Positions 47,301 through 56,348 of a stretch of DNA of 64,000 nucleotides are shown here, one piece after another. Source of the DNA: Rhizobium sp. N324 (GTDB lineage: Bacteria > Pseudomonadota > Alphaproteobacteria > Rhizobiales > Rhizobiaceae); the NCBI RefSeq assembly GCF_001664485.1, contig NZ_CP013630.1, positions 4,259,501 through 4,323,500 of the forward strand. The letters are read 5' to 3'. The notes under the pieces were generated by a model. That model did no database searches and was not told where the DNA came from. It saw only the letters and a list, made by a program, of their open reading frames with translations. The position numbers and the translations under genes were made by a program. Within the stretch, counting starts at the first letter, position 1, and every line of letters starts with the position of its first letter.

Positions 47301-50300
47301 CCCGCCCGCATCGCCAATGGTTTCGTTCGCGATCTTGCCGCCAAGGGCGTGATCACCGGGAAGCTCTCGGCCGCCGGACCGCTTTCCGCACCGGTCGCCG
47401 ATTTCGATCTCGATTGGAAGGGTGCTGCGACGAGCTATACCAAGCGCGCCGGCCTTACCGACCTCGCGGTGAAGGCATCCGGTAAATTCGCCGACAGCAA
47501 ACTTAATTTCGACACGGTGATATCAGGCGCCGACCGCCTCTCGCTGAAGGCAAACGGCAATGTCGCCGTCACCGGCACGGCCATCGGCAACGTCAAGGTC
47601 GACGCAACGCTCACCAATGTCCCGGCAAGCATCGCAAACAGCTTCGTCGCCGATCTCGCCGCCGAAGGCGCAATCTCCGGCACGGTCTCGGCCGCAGGCT
47701 CGCTTGCCGCCCCGACCGCCAATTTCGACCTCGCTTGGAGAGACGCCGCGACCAGCCACACCAAGCGTGCCGGCCTTGCCGCCCTCGGCCTGACCGCATC
47801 CGGAAAATTTGCCGACAACAAGCTTGATTTCAACGCGGCGGCCAGCGGCAAAGACGGCCTGTCGCTGAAGAGCACCGGCAGTGTCGCCCTCGCCGGCACG
47901 ACGGTCGAAACCATCAAGGTCGATGCCGAGATCGCCAGGATTCCGGCGAGCCTTGCAAATGCCTTCGTTCCGGATCTGGCGGCCGGCGGCACGATATCGG
48001 GCATGCTGTCGGCCGCCGGCACACCCGCAGCACCGAATGCCGACTTCAAGCTTGCCTGGACCGATGCTGCGACCAGCCATACCAGAAGCGCTCGCCTCTC
48101 GGGACTGGCGCTTGCCGCGTCCGGCCATTTCGCCGACAACCGGCTCGATTTCGATGCCGATCTCGGCGGCAAGGACGGCCTCTCGCTGAAGGCCAAGGGC
48201 AATGTCGCCACATCGGGCACCTCGGTCCGCAAGCTTGACGTCAAGGCCGATCTTGCCAACCTGCCGGCAGCCCTTGCCAACGGCTTCGTCCCCGGCCTTG
48301 CCGCCGAGGGCACAGTGTCGGGAACGGCATCCGCCTCCGGCGCGCTGCCCAAACCCGCCGTCGATTTCAAGCTCGACTGGAAGAACGCCGCCACCGCTCA
48401 GACCAGGAGCAGCGGCCTTTCCGGCCTGAGTGCCGCCGCCTCCGGAAAATACGCCGATGACAGGGTCGACTTCGATGCCAGCCTTGCCGGCAAGGACGGC
48501 GTTCTGGCCAAGGCCACAGGTGGCGTCACCATTGCCGGAACGGCGATCCGCGACCTGTCGGTCAATGCCGATATTCCCGCCCTGCCGGCCAATATCGCCA
48601 ATGCCTTCGTTCCCGGTCTCGGGGCCGAAGGCACACTTTCGGCCAACGCCATCACCTCGGGAACGCCTGAAAATCCGATCGTCGATTTCAAACTCGACTG
48701 GAAGGATGCCGCGACCAGCCACACCAAGGCTGCCGGCCTCTCCCGCCTGGCGCTGGCGGCGACGGGAAAATATGCCGGTGACCGGCTCGATTTCGATGCC
48801 GACCTCAGCGGCAGCGGCGGCATCGCGCTGAAGGCGGCCGGCAATCTTTCGATCGCCGGCACCTCGATCCGCGCGGTCGACGTGACGGCGAATGCCACCA
48901 ATGTCCCGGCCGGCATCGCCAACGGCTTTGTGCCCGGTCTTGGCGCCGAAGGCGCTGTCACGGCGACCGCAAAGGCGACCGGCGCACTATCGGCGCCGTC
49001 GGTCGATTTCAAGGTCGACTGGAAGAACGCCGCGACGAGCCAGACAAAGGGCGCCGGCCTTTCGCCGTTCACCATCGGCGCATCGGGCAAACTTGCCGGC
49101 AACCGGCTGACGATCGATACCAACCTTGCCGGCGACGCCGGCATGTCGCTGAAGGGCGGCGGCAGCGTCGTGATCACAGGCAACCGCGCCCTCGACATGC
49201 GCTTCAACGGCAATCTGCCCTTCGCCGTGCTCGGCGCGCCGCTGGCGCAGCAGGGCCTCGTCGCCGACGGCGTCGCCACCGTCAACCTGGAGATCGGCGG
49301 GACGGCCGCGGCACCGGTCATCAACGGCACCGTCGCGACCAATGGCGCGAAACTCGTCGACGTCCGGCGCAATCTCGCCGTCAACAATCTCGCGGCGACG
49401 ATCAGCTTCAACGGCAATCAGGCGGTGATCTCGCGCCTCAGCGGAAGCCTTGGCGGCGGCGGCACGATTTCGGCTAGCGGCACCATCGGCATTCAGCCGG
49501 CCGGCGGTTTTCCGGCCGATATTTCGATCAAGCTCGACAAGGCGGTCTATGTCGATGGAACGCTTGTCGTCTCCACCGTCAACGGCACGGTCGTCCTGCG
49601 CGGGCCGATCATGAATTCGACGTTGAGCGGCAAGCTTCGGCTGGACAAGACCTCGATCACCGTCCCGGAAAAATTGCCGACCTCCCTCAGGGAAATCGAT
49701 ATCCGTCACAAGAACGCGCCGCGGGCCGTGCTTGCGCAACTGCGCGACGACGGCGAGCGGAAACCCTCCGAGAAATCCTCCACGATCACGCTGGATCTCG
49801 AAATCGACGCACCGTCGCATATCTTCGCACGCGGCCGCGGCATCGATGCCGAGCTCGGCGGCAAGGTGACGATCCGCGGCACCGCGGCAGCGCCGATCGT
49901 CACCGGCGGCTTCACCATGCGCCGCGGCCGCCTGACCATTCTCAACCGCCGCCTGGATTTCACCGACAAGAGCCGGATCACCTTTGCCGGCGACCTGACG
50001 CCGGCGCTCGATATGGAAGCCACCTCAACCTCCGGCTCGACGACGCTCACCGTCGACGTCGCGGGCCTCGCCACCGACCCGGCAATCACCTTTTCCTCTT
50101 CGCCGCAGCTGCCGCAGGACGAGGTGCTGGCGCAGTTGATCTTCGGCCAATCGATGTCGAAGCTCTCGCCGGTGCAGATCGCCCAGCTCGCAGACGCCGT
50201 CAGCCAGCTGGCCGGCAACCGCTCGACCTCGCTTTTCGAAGGCCTGCGCAACCAGCTCGGCGTCGACGATCTCGACATCAGCACCGATTCCAAGGGCCAG

Positions 50301-50480
50301 ACGAGCGTCAGCGTCGGCCGCTATCTCAACGACCGCACCTATTTCGAATTGCAGCAGGGCGGCGCAGCCGGCGCCAAGGCGATCATCAACCTCGACGTCG
50401 GCCGCGGCGTCAAGCTGCGCGGTGCTGCCGGTGGCAATGGTGCCGGCGAAGCGGGCGTCGTCTACGAACGGGAATATTGA
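44379..50480 (+). CDS. tamB: TamB/DUF490-like translocation and assembly protein, expanded by tandem repeats
   Basis: Inner-membrane anchored, periplasm-spanning partner of TamA. From ATG 44379 the product is 2033 residues (a GTG at 44367 and a TTG at 44343 are alternatives), against about 1250-1550 for typical TamB. The N-terminal helix is WFLRLTAYGVGVTLILAVLALAIFGF; the C-terminal DUF490 domain ends in GVVYEREY. Residues about 867-1612 are seven near-identical 107-residue units (see repeat entry), each like LPAxIANGFVPxLxAxGxxSG, with a WKDAATSxTK turn and ASGKFADNxLDF. The extra units should lengthen the lipid-conducting beta-groove. Confidence 0.9.
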   Translation: MQMLAKIVNWFLRLTAYGVGVTLILAVLALAIFGFTAFGARIVTEKIASTLSNRDMTITVREPQGLLTGGLRAAEISISDTRGVFAEIHGIAIDWNPLALLTGTFHAQRFEIEAIDVLRKPVRTLPSRPGAENSGGFSLPIKVDIDHVALPDIKLAEAFAGRAFALAAEGSLSANSDGGEAIVNVSRHAVPDARLTADIAYAPAENRLQLKAQLAEPKGGLLAGFLGLPDSPAVNIDLDGQGPISDWRGKVQAALDGQQRAAIEARHQISADGLHHLDLKGGGDLSSLLPAAFRPLFSGQTNIDLATTFDNRGKIDIQTGNIATGSVVIAASGTLDPAGNNSLNANLLGTSGPVDFRWPLAEGEARFLISGLNLALTGDAQAARLNVSGSLDTAALPQADIGNVKLTAKSDAFNLAARSGSVQLRLVAGDMSFAEPNLNRAVQGPVTIASPLQITPGSIGFNGTTIESANINGGLNGSYRLADQALTGNVKLTIAPAALPVAVSGRFDGPISLESQLAGTIPSKFALSNLVLSSGTLEAAGNVALDGSKVSADLSGRLPDIGKLMTGASGGAGYALRVGGELPAISVTANLKAPSLEMAGRTLGNLNIDLSGVADPKAPQGRIAATGTIDGQPIAVNGDINSQDGRIILPALTADIGGNRLTGNLAFSPSLEPTGALTFDFPNIGGLAALGGQKAEGDLKGSLGVSSDKGKIALKLLATGGSIRRDTLAIVKPEIDVTVSDLSALAANGTVKADEVNAGTNRLAGLSLGFARQQNQTDFDLNATYDGNPVLATGNIQTTDGTIGVNLERFSASPRNIPVELAAPTQVKIVGGAASLSGLTLKTGTGSVSVTGSAGETLKLDADIRELPAALANGFVPNLSAGGTISGRIAVTGTPAAPIADFKLDWKDATTGQTKGAGIAPLGIAAGGKFADNRLDFDTTISGADGLSLKAAGNVALTNPTAPVLDIDADILNLPARIANGFVRDLAAKGVITGKLSAAGPLSAPVADFDLDWKGAATSYTKRAGLTDLAVKASGKFADSKLNFDTVISGADRLSLKANGNVAVTGTAIGNVKVDATLTNVPASIANSFVADLAAEGAISGTVSAAGSLAAPTANFDLAWRDAATSHTKRAGLAALGLTASGKFADNKLDFNAAASGKDGLSLKSTGSVALAGTTVETIKVDAEIARIPASLANAFVPDLAAGGTISGMLSAAGTPAAPNADFKLAWTDAATSHTRSARLSGLALAASGHFADNRLDFDADLGGKDGLSLKAKGNVATSGTSVRKLDVKADLANLPAALANGFVPGLAAEGTVSGTASASGALPKPAVDFKLDWKNAATAQTRSSGLSGLSAAASGKYADDRVDFDASLAGKDGVLAKATGGVTIAGTAIRDLSVNADIPALPANIANAFVPGLGAEGTLSANAITSGTPENPIVDFKLDWKDAATSHTKAAGLSRLALAATGKYAGDRLDFDADLSGSGGIALKAAGNLSIAGTSIRAVDVTANATNVPAGIANGFVPGLGAEGAVTATAKATGALSAPSVDFKVDWKNAATSQTKGAGLSPFTIGASGKLAGNRLTIDTNLAGDAGMSLKGGGSVVITGNRALDMRFNGNLPFAVLGAPLAQQGLVADGVATVNLEIGGTAAAPVINGTVATNGAKLVDVRRNLAVNNLAATISFNGNQAVISRLSGSLGGGGTISASGTIGIQPAGGFPADISIKLDKAVYVDGTLVVSTVNGTVVLRGPIMNSTLSGKLRLDKTSITVPEKLPTSLREIDIRHKNAPRAVLAQLRDDGERKPSEKSSTITLDLEIDAPSHIFARGRGIDAELGGKVTIRGTAAAPIVTGGFTMRRGRLTILNRRLDFTDKSRITFAGDLTPALDMEATSTSGSTTLTVDVAGLATDPAITFSSSPQLPQDEVLAQLIFGQSMSKLSPVQIAQLADAVSQLAGNRSTSLFEGLRNQLGVDDLDISTDSKGQTSVSVGRYLNDRTYFELQQGGAAGAKAIINLDVGRGVKLRGAAGGNGAGEAGVVYEREY
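46977..49214 (+). repeat. Seven tandem 321-bp repeats inside tamB
   Basis: Unit starts at 46977, 47298, 47619, 47940, 48261, 48582 and 48903, each exactly 321 bases apart, so 107 codons. A degenerate eighth start at 49215 follows a 312-base unit. Each unit opens with LP/VP-AxIANxFV and keeps the frame. Units diverge at many codons, so the array is old rather than recently amplified. Confidence 0.9.
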
Positions 50481-50542
50481 GCCGGCTTAATTCAAGAAAA
50501 AGACGCGTTTTCCAGGGCTGACCGGTACGGAGGAGTTCCCTT

Positions 50543-50686
50543 CCCAACCCCTCCCCACAAGGGGGAGGGGCTTAGATGCCGCGCCCGACCTGTTCCACTT
50601 CACTGTGTCATCCGCGAAAAGGTTGCTGCTTAGCGCCATACACGGTGCGCCAACTTAGCCCCTCCCCCTTGTGGGGAGGGGTTGGG
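50543..50686. repeat. Paired inverted repeat between tamB and the Lrp gene
   Basis: Left arm 50543-50575 and right arm 50654-50686 are near-perfect reverse complements (about 30 bases; CCCAACCCCTCCCC... versus ...GGGGAGGGGTTGGG), separated by about 78 bases. Each arm also has an internal CCCTCCCC/GGGGAGGG hairpin. It is a Rhizobium-type intergenic element and may end both convergent transcripts. Confidence 0.75.
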
Positions 50687-50707
50687 GAGGGGACTTCATG
50701 CAGGCCT

Positions 50708-51145
50708 TTAAAAGCCAGTCTTGCTCGTCTTCAGCAGAATATTGCTCTCGGTCGAATTGATGCCGTTGATCAGCCGGATGCGGCGCAGCGTTTCGTCGAA
50801 GGCGGCAAGATCGCGATCCTCGAGTTCGGCGACGAAATCCCATTTGCCGTTGGTGCTGTGAAGGGCGCGGACTTGCGGCAGGCCGCGCAGCTGATCGGCC
50901 ACCCTGTCGGCGAGTTTGCCGAGCACCTCGATCATGACGATGGCGCGCACGCCGGCCGACCGCGTCTCATGACCGGTGCGGATGGTGAAACCGACGATGG
51001 TGCCGCCGGCGACCAGCCGGTCGATTCGGGCGGCAACCGTGGCCCGTGAGGCGCCCGTCATCGCCGCGAGCGAGGAGACGGAAATCCGGGCATTGTGGCG
51101 AAGTGCACTCAGAAGCTCGGTGTCGAGATCGTCCACGATGATCAC
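50708..51145 (-). CDS. Lrp/AsnC family transcriptional regulator
   Basis: A 145-residue regulator with an N-terminal HTH (DDLDTELLSALRHNARISVSSLAAMTGASRATVAARIDRL) and C-terminal RAM domain. It is divergent from arginase and is probably the arginine/ornithine responsive activator of the arginase operon (inference from position). The usual first Lrp-type motif LDxxD/LL is present. Confidence 0.85.
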   Translation of the reverse strand: MIIVDDLDTELLSALRHNARISVSSLAAMTGASRATVAARIDRLVAGGTIVGFTIRTGHETRSAGVRAIVMIEVLGKLADRVADQLRGLPQVRALHSTNGKWDFVAELEDRDLAAFDETLRRIRLINGINSTESNILLKTSKTGF

Positions 51146-51165
51146 TTTGTCAAAATAGGTTTATC

Positions 51166-51180
51166 AATTTGCGCAATCAT
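51166..51180. promoter_or_regulatory. Candidate Lrp-type operator
   Basis: TTGCGCAA at 51169-51176 inside AATTTGCGCAATCAT: a perfect 8-bp palindrome in AT-rich flanks, 20-25 bases above the regulator gene and in front of the arginase promoter. Typical placement for an autoregulated Lrp-type system. Confidence 0.5.
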
Positions 51181-51267
51181 AATCCATTTCTGACACTTTT
51201 CCATCTTTTTGCCGCCAGGCCTTTATCCCACTATCGGCCAAAACAGGCCTAACCGCGGAGCCCTCGC

Positions 51268-52203
51268 ATGAATGCCCAATCGCGATCTGTCACCCTCATC
51301 GGCGCGCCGCTGGAAGAAGGCTCCGGCCGCAGGGGCGCTGCCATGGGCCCGGCAGCGCTGCGCATCGCCGGCGTCGACCAGACGCTGATCGAGCTCGGCC
51401 ATGACGTTGCCGATCTCGGCGATCTCCGGATCGTGCCGGCGATGGACCTGCCGAACCATCCGAAAGCTCATAATCTCAGAATCGTCGGCGCCTTCACCCG
51501 TGCGCTCGAAAGCAGCGTCTACGACGTCGCCGCCTCCGGCCGTTTCCCGCTGATACTCGGCGGTGACCACAGCCTTTCCATGGGCAGCGTCTCCGGCATG
51601 GCCCGATATGCCGCCGGCAAGGGCCGGCCGCTTTTCGTGCTCTGGCTCGATGCCCATGCCGATTTCAATTCTCCCGCCACCTCGCCCTCCGGCAATATCC
51701 ACGGCATGCCGGTCGCCTTCTTCTGCGGCGAGGCGGAGTTCGCCGAAATCCTGCCGAAAGACCGTCCCTTCGTCGACCCGAAGCATGTCTTTCAGGTCGG
51801 CATCCGTTCGGTCGATGCGCGTGAGCGCGAGGAAATCCACGAGCATGGCGTCAACGTCTTCGATATGCGGGCGATCGACGAACAGGGCATCGGCGCCATC
51901 ATGCGTGAGATCCTCGAAGCCGTCGCCCGGGCCAACGGCCTGCTGCATGTCAGCCTCGACCTCGATTTCCTCGATCCCGACATTGCCCCGGGCGTCGGCA
52001 CGACGGTGCCCGGCGGCGCGACCTTCCGCGAGGCGCATCTGGTGATGGAAATGCTGTCCGACAGCGGCCTCGTTTCATCGCTCGATCTCGTCGAACTCAA
52101 TCCGTTTCTCGATGATCGCGGCAAGAGCGCCCGCGTCCTGGTGGAACTGACGGCAAGCCTCTTCGGCCGCCGTATCTTCGATCGCCCAACCCGCGCCGCA
52201 TAG
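51268..52203 (+). CDS. Arginase
   Basis: Manganese enzyme hydrolysing arginine to ornithine and urea. The 311-residue protein has GGDHSLSMG, WLDAHADFNS and SLDLDFLDP metal motifs and the ureohydrolase end. It is followed by ornithine aminotransferase, giving a catabolic route to glutamate semialdehyde. CGGAG stands 9 bases before the ATG. Confidence 0.93.
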   Translation: MNAQSRSVTLIGAPLEEGSGRRGAAMGPAALRIAGVDQTLIELGHDVADLGDLRIVPAMDLPNHPKAHNLRIVGAFTRALESSVYDVAASGRFPLILGGDHSLSMGSVSGMARYAAGKGRPLFVLWLDAHADFNSPATSPSGNIHGMPVAFFCGEAEFAEILPKDRPFVDPKHVFQVGIRSVDAREREEIHEHGVNVFDMRAIDEQGIGAIMREILEAVARANGLLHVSLDLDFLDPDIAPGVGTTVPGGATFREAHLVMEMLSDSGLVSSLDLVELNPFLDDRGKSARVLVELTASLFGRRIFDRPTRAA

Positions 52204-52261
52204 ACGGCACGCGCCGCCTGGAACTCACTTGTCGGCATCATGATCTAGAGGGGGAAGAACC

Positions 52262-53461
52262 ATGAACACTTCGGAAAAACTGATCGCCACCGAACAGCGG
52301 CTCGGCGCCAACAACTACAAGCCGCTCGACGTGGTGCTGACACGTGGCGAAGGTGTTCATGTCTGGGATACCGACGGCAATCGTTATCTCGATTGCCTGT
52401 CGGCCTATTCCGCCGTCAACCAGGGCCATTGCCATCCGAAGATCCTTGCCGCCATGGTCGAGCAGGCGGGCAGGCTGACGCTTACCTCCCGCGCCTTTCG
52501 CAACGACCAGCTCGCCTACCTCTATGAGGAGCTCGCGGCTCTCACCGGCTCGCACAAGATCCTGCCGATGAACTCAGGCGCCGAGGCGGTGGAGACCGCC
52601 ATCAAGGCGGTGCGCAAATGGGGATACGAGGTCAAGGGCGTGCCGGAAGGCAAGGCGGAGATCATCGTCTGCGCCGATAATTTCCATGGCCGGACGCTGA
52701 GCATCATCAGTTTCTCCACCGATCCCGACGCCCGCACCGGCTTCGGCCCCTACACGCCGGGCTTTCGAACCATTCCCTTCGGCGATGCCGAGGCCTTCGA
52801 GGCGGCCATCAACAGCAATACGGTCGCCGCGCTGATCGAGCCGATCCAGGGCGAAGCCGGCGTCATCATCCCGCCGGCCGGCTATTTCACCCGCATCCGC
52901 GAGCTTTGCACTGATAACAACGTCACCCTCATCCTCGACGAGATCCAGACCGGTCTCGGCCGCACCGGCAAGCTGCTGGCCGAAGAGCATGAAGGCATCG
53001 AGGCCGATGTGACGCTGATCGGCAAGGCACTGTCCGGCGGCTTCTATCCGGTCTCGGCCGTGCTATCGAATTCCGAGGTACTGGGGGTGCTGAAGCCCGG
53101 CCAGCACGGCTCCACCTTCGGCGGCAACCCGCTCGCCTGCGCAGTGGCGCGCACCGCGTTGAAAGTGCTGACGGAAGAGGGCATGATCGAGAACGCCGCC
53201 GATATGGGCGACTATTTTCTCGAAGGCCTCAGGTCGATCCGGTCGAACATCGTCCGGGACGTGCGCGGCCGCGGCCTGATGATGGCCGTCGAATTGGAAC
53301 CCGAAGCCGGCGGCGCGCGGCAATATTGCCATGCGCTGAAGGAACGCGGCCTGCTCGCCAAAGATACGCACGACCATACGATTCGCCTCGCTCCGCCACT
53401 GGTCATCACGAGGGAGCAGGTGGATTGGGCGGTCTCGCAGATCGAAAAAACGATAGGCTAA
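52262..53461 (+). CDS. rocD: Ornithine aminotransferase
   Basis: PLP enzyme converting ornithine and 2-oxoglutarate to glutamate semialdehyde and glutamate. The 399-residue protein matches [56 protein letters not shown] and PLP lysine in [16 protein letters not shown]-rich ribosome site lies just ahead. 58 bp from arginase, so cotranscribed. Confidence 0.94.
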   Translation: MNTSEKLIATEQRLGANNYKPLDVVLTRGEGVHVWDTDGNRYLDCLSAYSAVNQGHCHPKILAAMVEQAGRLTLTSRAFRNDQLAYLYEELAALTGSHKILPMNSGAEAVETAIKAVRKWGYEVKGVPEGKAEIIVCADNFHGRTLSIISFSTDPDARTGFGPYTPGFRTIPFGDAEAFEAAINSNTVAALIEPIQGEAGVIIPPAGYFTRIRELCTDNNVTLILDEIQTGLGRTGKLLAEEHEGIEADVTLIGKALSGGFYPVSAVLSNSEVLGVLKPGQHGSTFGGNPLACAVARTALKVLTEEGMIENAADMGDYFLEGLRSIRSNIVRDVRGRGLMMAVELEPEAGGARQYCHALKERGLLAKDTHDHTIRLAPPLVITREQVDWAVSQIEKTIG

Positions 53462-53583
53462 AGCAAATCGGGGCTGAAAACCGTCGCAAATCCGGTTCCC
53501 GATTTAGATTTGGGCAACACTCTTCCGCTAATGTCGTCATTAACCGTAACGATGCTTGGCCGAGCGCAAAGCCATCGCGTGGT

Positions 53584-53655
53584 ATGAAGGCAAAGCTCGT
53601 CCGCGCCAATGGTGGCGCGCCCGCTTCTGCCCTGGCTTACGACAGTTGGGAAGAA
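53584..53655 (+). pseudogene. C-terminal remnant of a chemoreceptor gene upstream of cheW
   Basis: In the frame ending at the cheW start the codons read MKAKLVRANGGAPASALAYD then SWEEF. SWEEF is the chemoreceptor C-terminal pentapeptide also present in the downstream receptor. No stop follows in frame and no methyl-accepting domain precedes it; only about 24 codons remain. It looks like the tail left after a deletion, or a chance similarity. Its GGAAGAA also serves as the cheW ribosome site. Confidence 0.4.
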
Positions 53656-53659
53656 TTCT

Positions 53660-54136
53660 ATGACCACGATCAATTCCACGAGCTTCAGCGGCGATACGCT
53701 CGAAATCATTGCCTTCCGCCTGCATGATCAGGAATTCTGCGTCAAGACCACGACCATCCGCGAAATTCGCGGCTGGGCGCCGTCGACGCCGATCCCGCAT
53801 GCGCCGGCCGATGTCATCGGCGTCATGAACCTGCGCGGCTCGGTGATCCCGATTATCGATCTTGCCTACAAGCTCGGCATGAAGAGCACGGTCGCCAACG
53901 AACGCAGCGCCATTGTCGTCGCCGAAGTTCACAGCATGGTCATCGGCATGCTCGTCGACCGTGTCTCGGATATTCTCACCATCTCCTCCAGCCAGGTCCA
54001 GCCGGTGCCTGAGGTGACCGCCTCCTTCGACCGCGCCTATTGCGAAGGCATCATCGCCTCGGAAAATGGCATGATCTGCTTCCTGAACCTCGCCAAGATG
54101 TTCAAGGAAAACGAGACGGATGAACTGGCGGCCTGA
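53660..54136 (+). CDS. cheW: Chemotaxis adaptor CheW
   Basis: A 158-residue scaffold linking chemoreceptors to the CheA kinase. CheW fold markers: LEIIAFRLHDQEFCVKTTTIREI, PHAPADVIGVMNLRGSVIPIIDL and VGIMLVD-like MVIGMLVDRVSDIL. Start ATG 53660 with GGAAGAA upstream. A terminator follows, so it is separate from the receptor gene. Confidence 0.92.
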   Translation: MTTINSTSFSGDTLEIIAFRLHDQEFCVKTTTIREIRGWAPSTPIPHAPADVIGVMNLRGSVIPIIDLAYKLGMKSTVANERSAIVVAEVHSMVIGMLVDRVSDILTISSSQVQPVPEVTASFDRAYCEGIIASENGMICFLNLAKMFKENETDELAA

Positions 54137-54163
54137 TCGCCATCAAGACAATTCGAAGAGTTG

Positions 54164-54190
54164 AAAACCGCCCGTCCCGGGCGGTTTTTT
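54164..54190 (+). terminator. Rho-independent terminator of cheW
   Basis: AAAACCGCCCG (54164-54174) and CGGGCGGTTTT (54178-54188) around a 3-base loop, with a T run. Confidence 0.85.
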
Positions 54191-54420
54191 GTGCGCCCCA
54201 GGTAATCGCGGCGTTCATTATCTCATCCTATTATTAGCGATAGCTTTTATACGTAATATTAACCACGCTCCCTCAATATGGTGACCAGCATACGGATGGT
54301 GAGTTTTCGGTACATGGGAGTGATAACCGGCTATCGGTCCTTCCCGGCACCGGCACACCACGTCCGCCCCTCGCTTCTCCGGCCGAAACAGCGAAAGCTG
54401 TGCATCTCAAAGGGACAGGA

Positions 54421-56199
54421 ATGTTTGGTCTAGCTTCCGATTCGAAATACATTCTTGACGCCATCTCGAAATCGCAGGCGATCATCGAATTTGACCTCAG
54501 CGGCAATATCCTGACGGCGAACGAGAATTTCTGCAACGCGCTGGGATACAGCCTGAGCGAAATCATCGGCAAGCACCACAGCATCTTCTGCGAGCCGGCC
54601 TATACCGCAACCGCGGAGTACCGCGAATTCTGGGCGCGGCTCGGACGCGGGCAATATGATGCCGGCGCATACAAGCGTCTTGGCAAGGGCAATCGCGAGA
54701 TATGGATCCGGGCTTCCTATAATCCTGTTTCAAAAGGTGGAAAGCCGTTCAAGGTCGTGAAATTCGCGTCCGACATCACCGCCACCAAGAAGAAATCGAT
54801 CGAGGATTCCGGCAAATTGGAAGCGATCTCGCGCTCGCAGGCGGTGATCGAATTCAAACCCAACGGCGAGATCCTGACGGCAAACGAGAACTTCTGCCAG
54901 GCCATGGGATATTCCCTGGCCGAGATCACCGGCAAGCATCACAGCATCTTCTGCGATCCGGCCTATACCCGCACCGAGGAGTATGGCAGCTTCTGGCGGC
55001 GCCTTGCCAATGGCGAGTTCATCGCCAACGAATTCGTCCGTTTCGGTAAGGGCGGCCGTGAAATCTGGATCCAGGCGGCTTATAACCCGATCGTCGATGC
55101 CGACGGCAAAGTCTACAAGGTCGTGAAGTTCGCGACCGATGTCACCCAGCGCATGAGCGCGATTTCCCAGCTTGGCGATGCGCTGCGCCATCTTTCCGAA
55201 GGCGATCTGACAAGGACGGTGGACACGCCCTTCGTTCCGTCGATGGAGCAGTTGCGCCACGATTTCAACACCACGATCAACGGTCTTGCCAAGACGATGA
55301 AAACGATCGGTGAGAATACCGGCGCAATCGCCGCCGGCTCGCGGGAAATCGGCGCATCGGCCGATTCCTTCTCCACGCGGACGGAACAGCAAGCCGCATC
55401 CATCGAAGAAACCGCAGCCGCGCTCGAGGAGATCACCACCACCGTCAACGATTCCAGCCGCCGCGCCCATGAGGCGGGCCGCCTCGTCGCCGTGACGAAG
55501 CAGGGCGCCGAGCAATCGGGCGTCGTGGTCCGCAACGCCGTTGCCGCCATGGATCAGATCGAGCAGTCCTCTCGCGAGATCACCAACATCATCGGCGTCA
55601 TCGACGAAATCGCTTTCCAAACCAATCTGCTGGCGCTGAATGCCGGCGTCGAGGCGGCGCGTGCCGGCGAAGCCGGCAAGGGTTTCGCCGTGGTCGCCCA
55701 GGAGGTCAGAGAACTCGCCCAGCGTTCCGCCAAGGCGGCCAAGGAGATCAAGGCACTGATCAATACGTCGAGTGATCTCGTTAAAAACGGCGTCGGCCTC
55801 GTCGGCCAGACCGGTAAGGCGCTCGAGGAGATCGTCGCCCAAGTCGGCGATATCGACGGCAATGTCTCCGCCATCGTCGAAGCCTCTCGGGAACAGGCAA
55901 CCGGCCTCAAGGAAATCAACCAGGCGGTCAATACGCTGGATCAGGCAACCCAGCAGAATGCCGCCATGGTCGAGGAGAGTACCGCCGCCAGCCATAGCCT
56001 GGCAAAGGAAGCCGAAACGCTGCGGGTCCTGCTGACACGATTCCGCCTACCCGGTCAGACCCTGACTCAGGCCGGGCCGCAGACCGCCGGCAGGCTGGAA
56101 GCAAGGCAGACAGGCTCGCCGGCGCTGCATCTGATTTCGCGGGTCGCCAAGGCCAACGGCGCGACTGCTGCAGCCGCACAGAGCTGGGAAGAGTTTTGA
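54421..56199 (+). CDS. Soluble methyl-accepting chemotaxis protein with two PAS domains
   Basis: A 592-residue cytosolic chemoreceptor without membrane helices. Two closely similar PAS domains (about residues 10-125 and 131-250, offset 121 residues) each contain ILTANENFC, GKHHSIFC and REIWI. A HAMP-like segment follows, then the signalling hairpin around EIAFQTNLLALNAGVEAARAGEAGKGFAVVA. The end is SWEEF, a CheR/CheB tether. The arrangement recalls S. meliloti McpY-type receptors; intracellular redox or metabolite sensing is inferred. Confidence 0.9.
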   Translation: MFGLASDSKYILDAISKSQAIIEFDLSGNILTANENFCNALGYSLSEIIGKHHSIFCEPAYTATAEYREFWARLGRGQYDAGAYKRLGKGNREIWIRASYNPVSKGGKPFKVVKFASDITATKKKSIEDSGKLEAISRSQAVIEFKPNGEILTANENFCQAMGYSLAEITGKHHSIFCDPAYTRTEEYGSFWRRLANGEFIANEFVRFGKGGREIWIQAAYNPIVDADGKVYKVVKFATDVTQRMSAISQLGDALRHLSEGDLTRTVDTPFVPSMEQLRHDFNTTINGLAKTMKTIGENTGAIAAGSREIGASADSFSTRTEQQAASIEETAAALEEITTTVNDSSRRAHEAGRLVAVTKQGAEQSGVVVRNAVAAMDQIEQSSREITNIIGVIDEIAFQTNLLALNAGVEAARAGEAGKGFAVVAQEVRELAQRSAKAAKEIKALINTSSDLVKNGVGLVGQTGKALEEIVAQVGDIDGNVSAIVEASREQATGLKEINQAVNTLDQATQQNAAMVEESTAASHSLAKEAETLRVLLTRFRLPGQTLTQAGPQTAGRLEARQTGSPALHLISRVAKANGATAAAAQSWEEF

Positions 56200-56348
56200 T
56201 GCCAGCCTTCCGGCACATTGCCATTTTAAGCTGCCGCCGCACGGCGGCACTTGATCTTACTGCCCGGCATACGCGGTAAGGAGCGCCCAAGCAGGCCCAT
56301 TCGCAAGACAGCTTGCCCCTGCTCCCTTCCTGCATGAACCGATCAATA

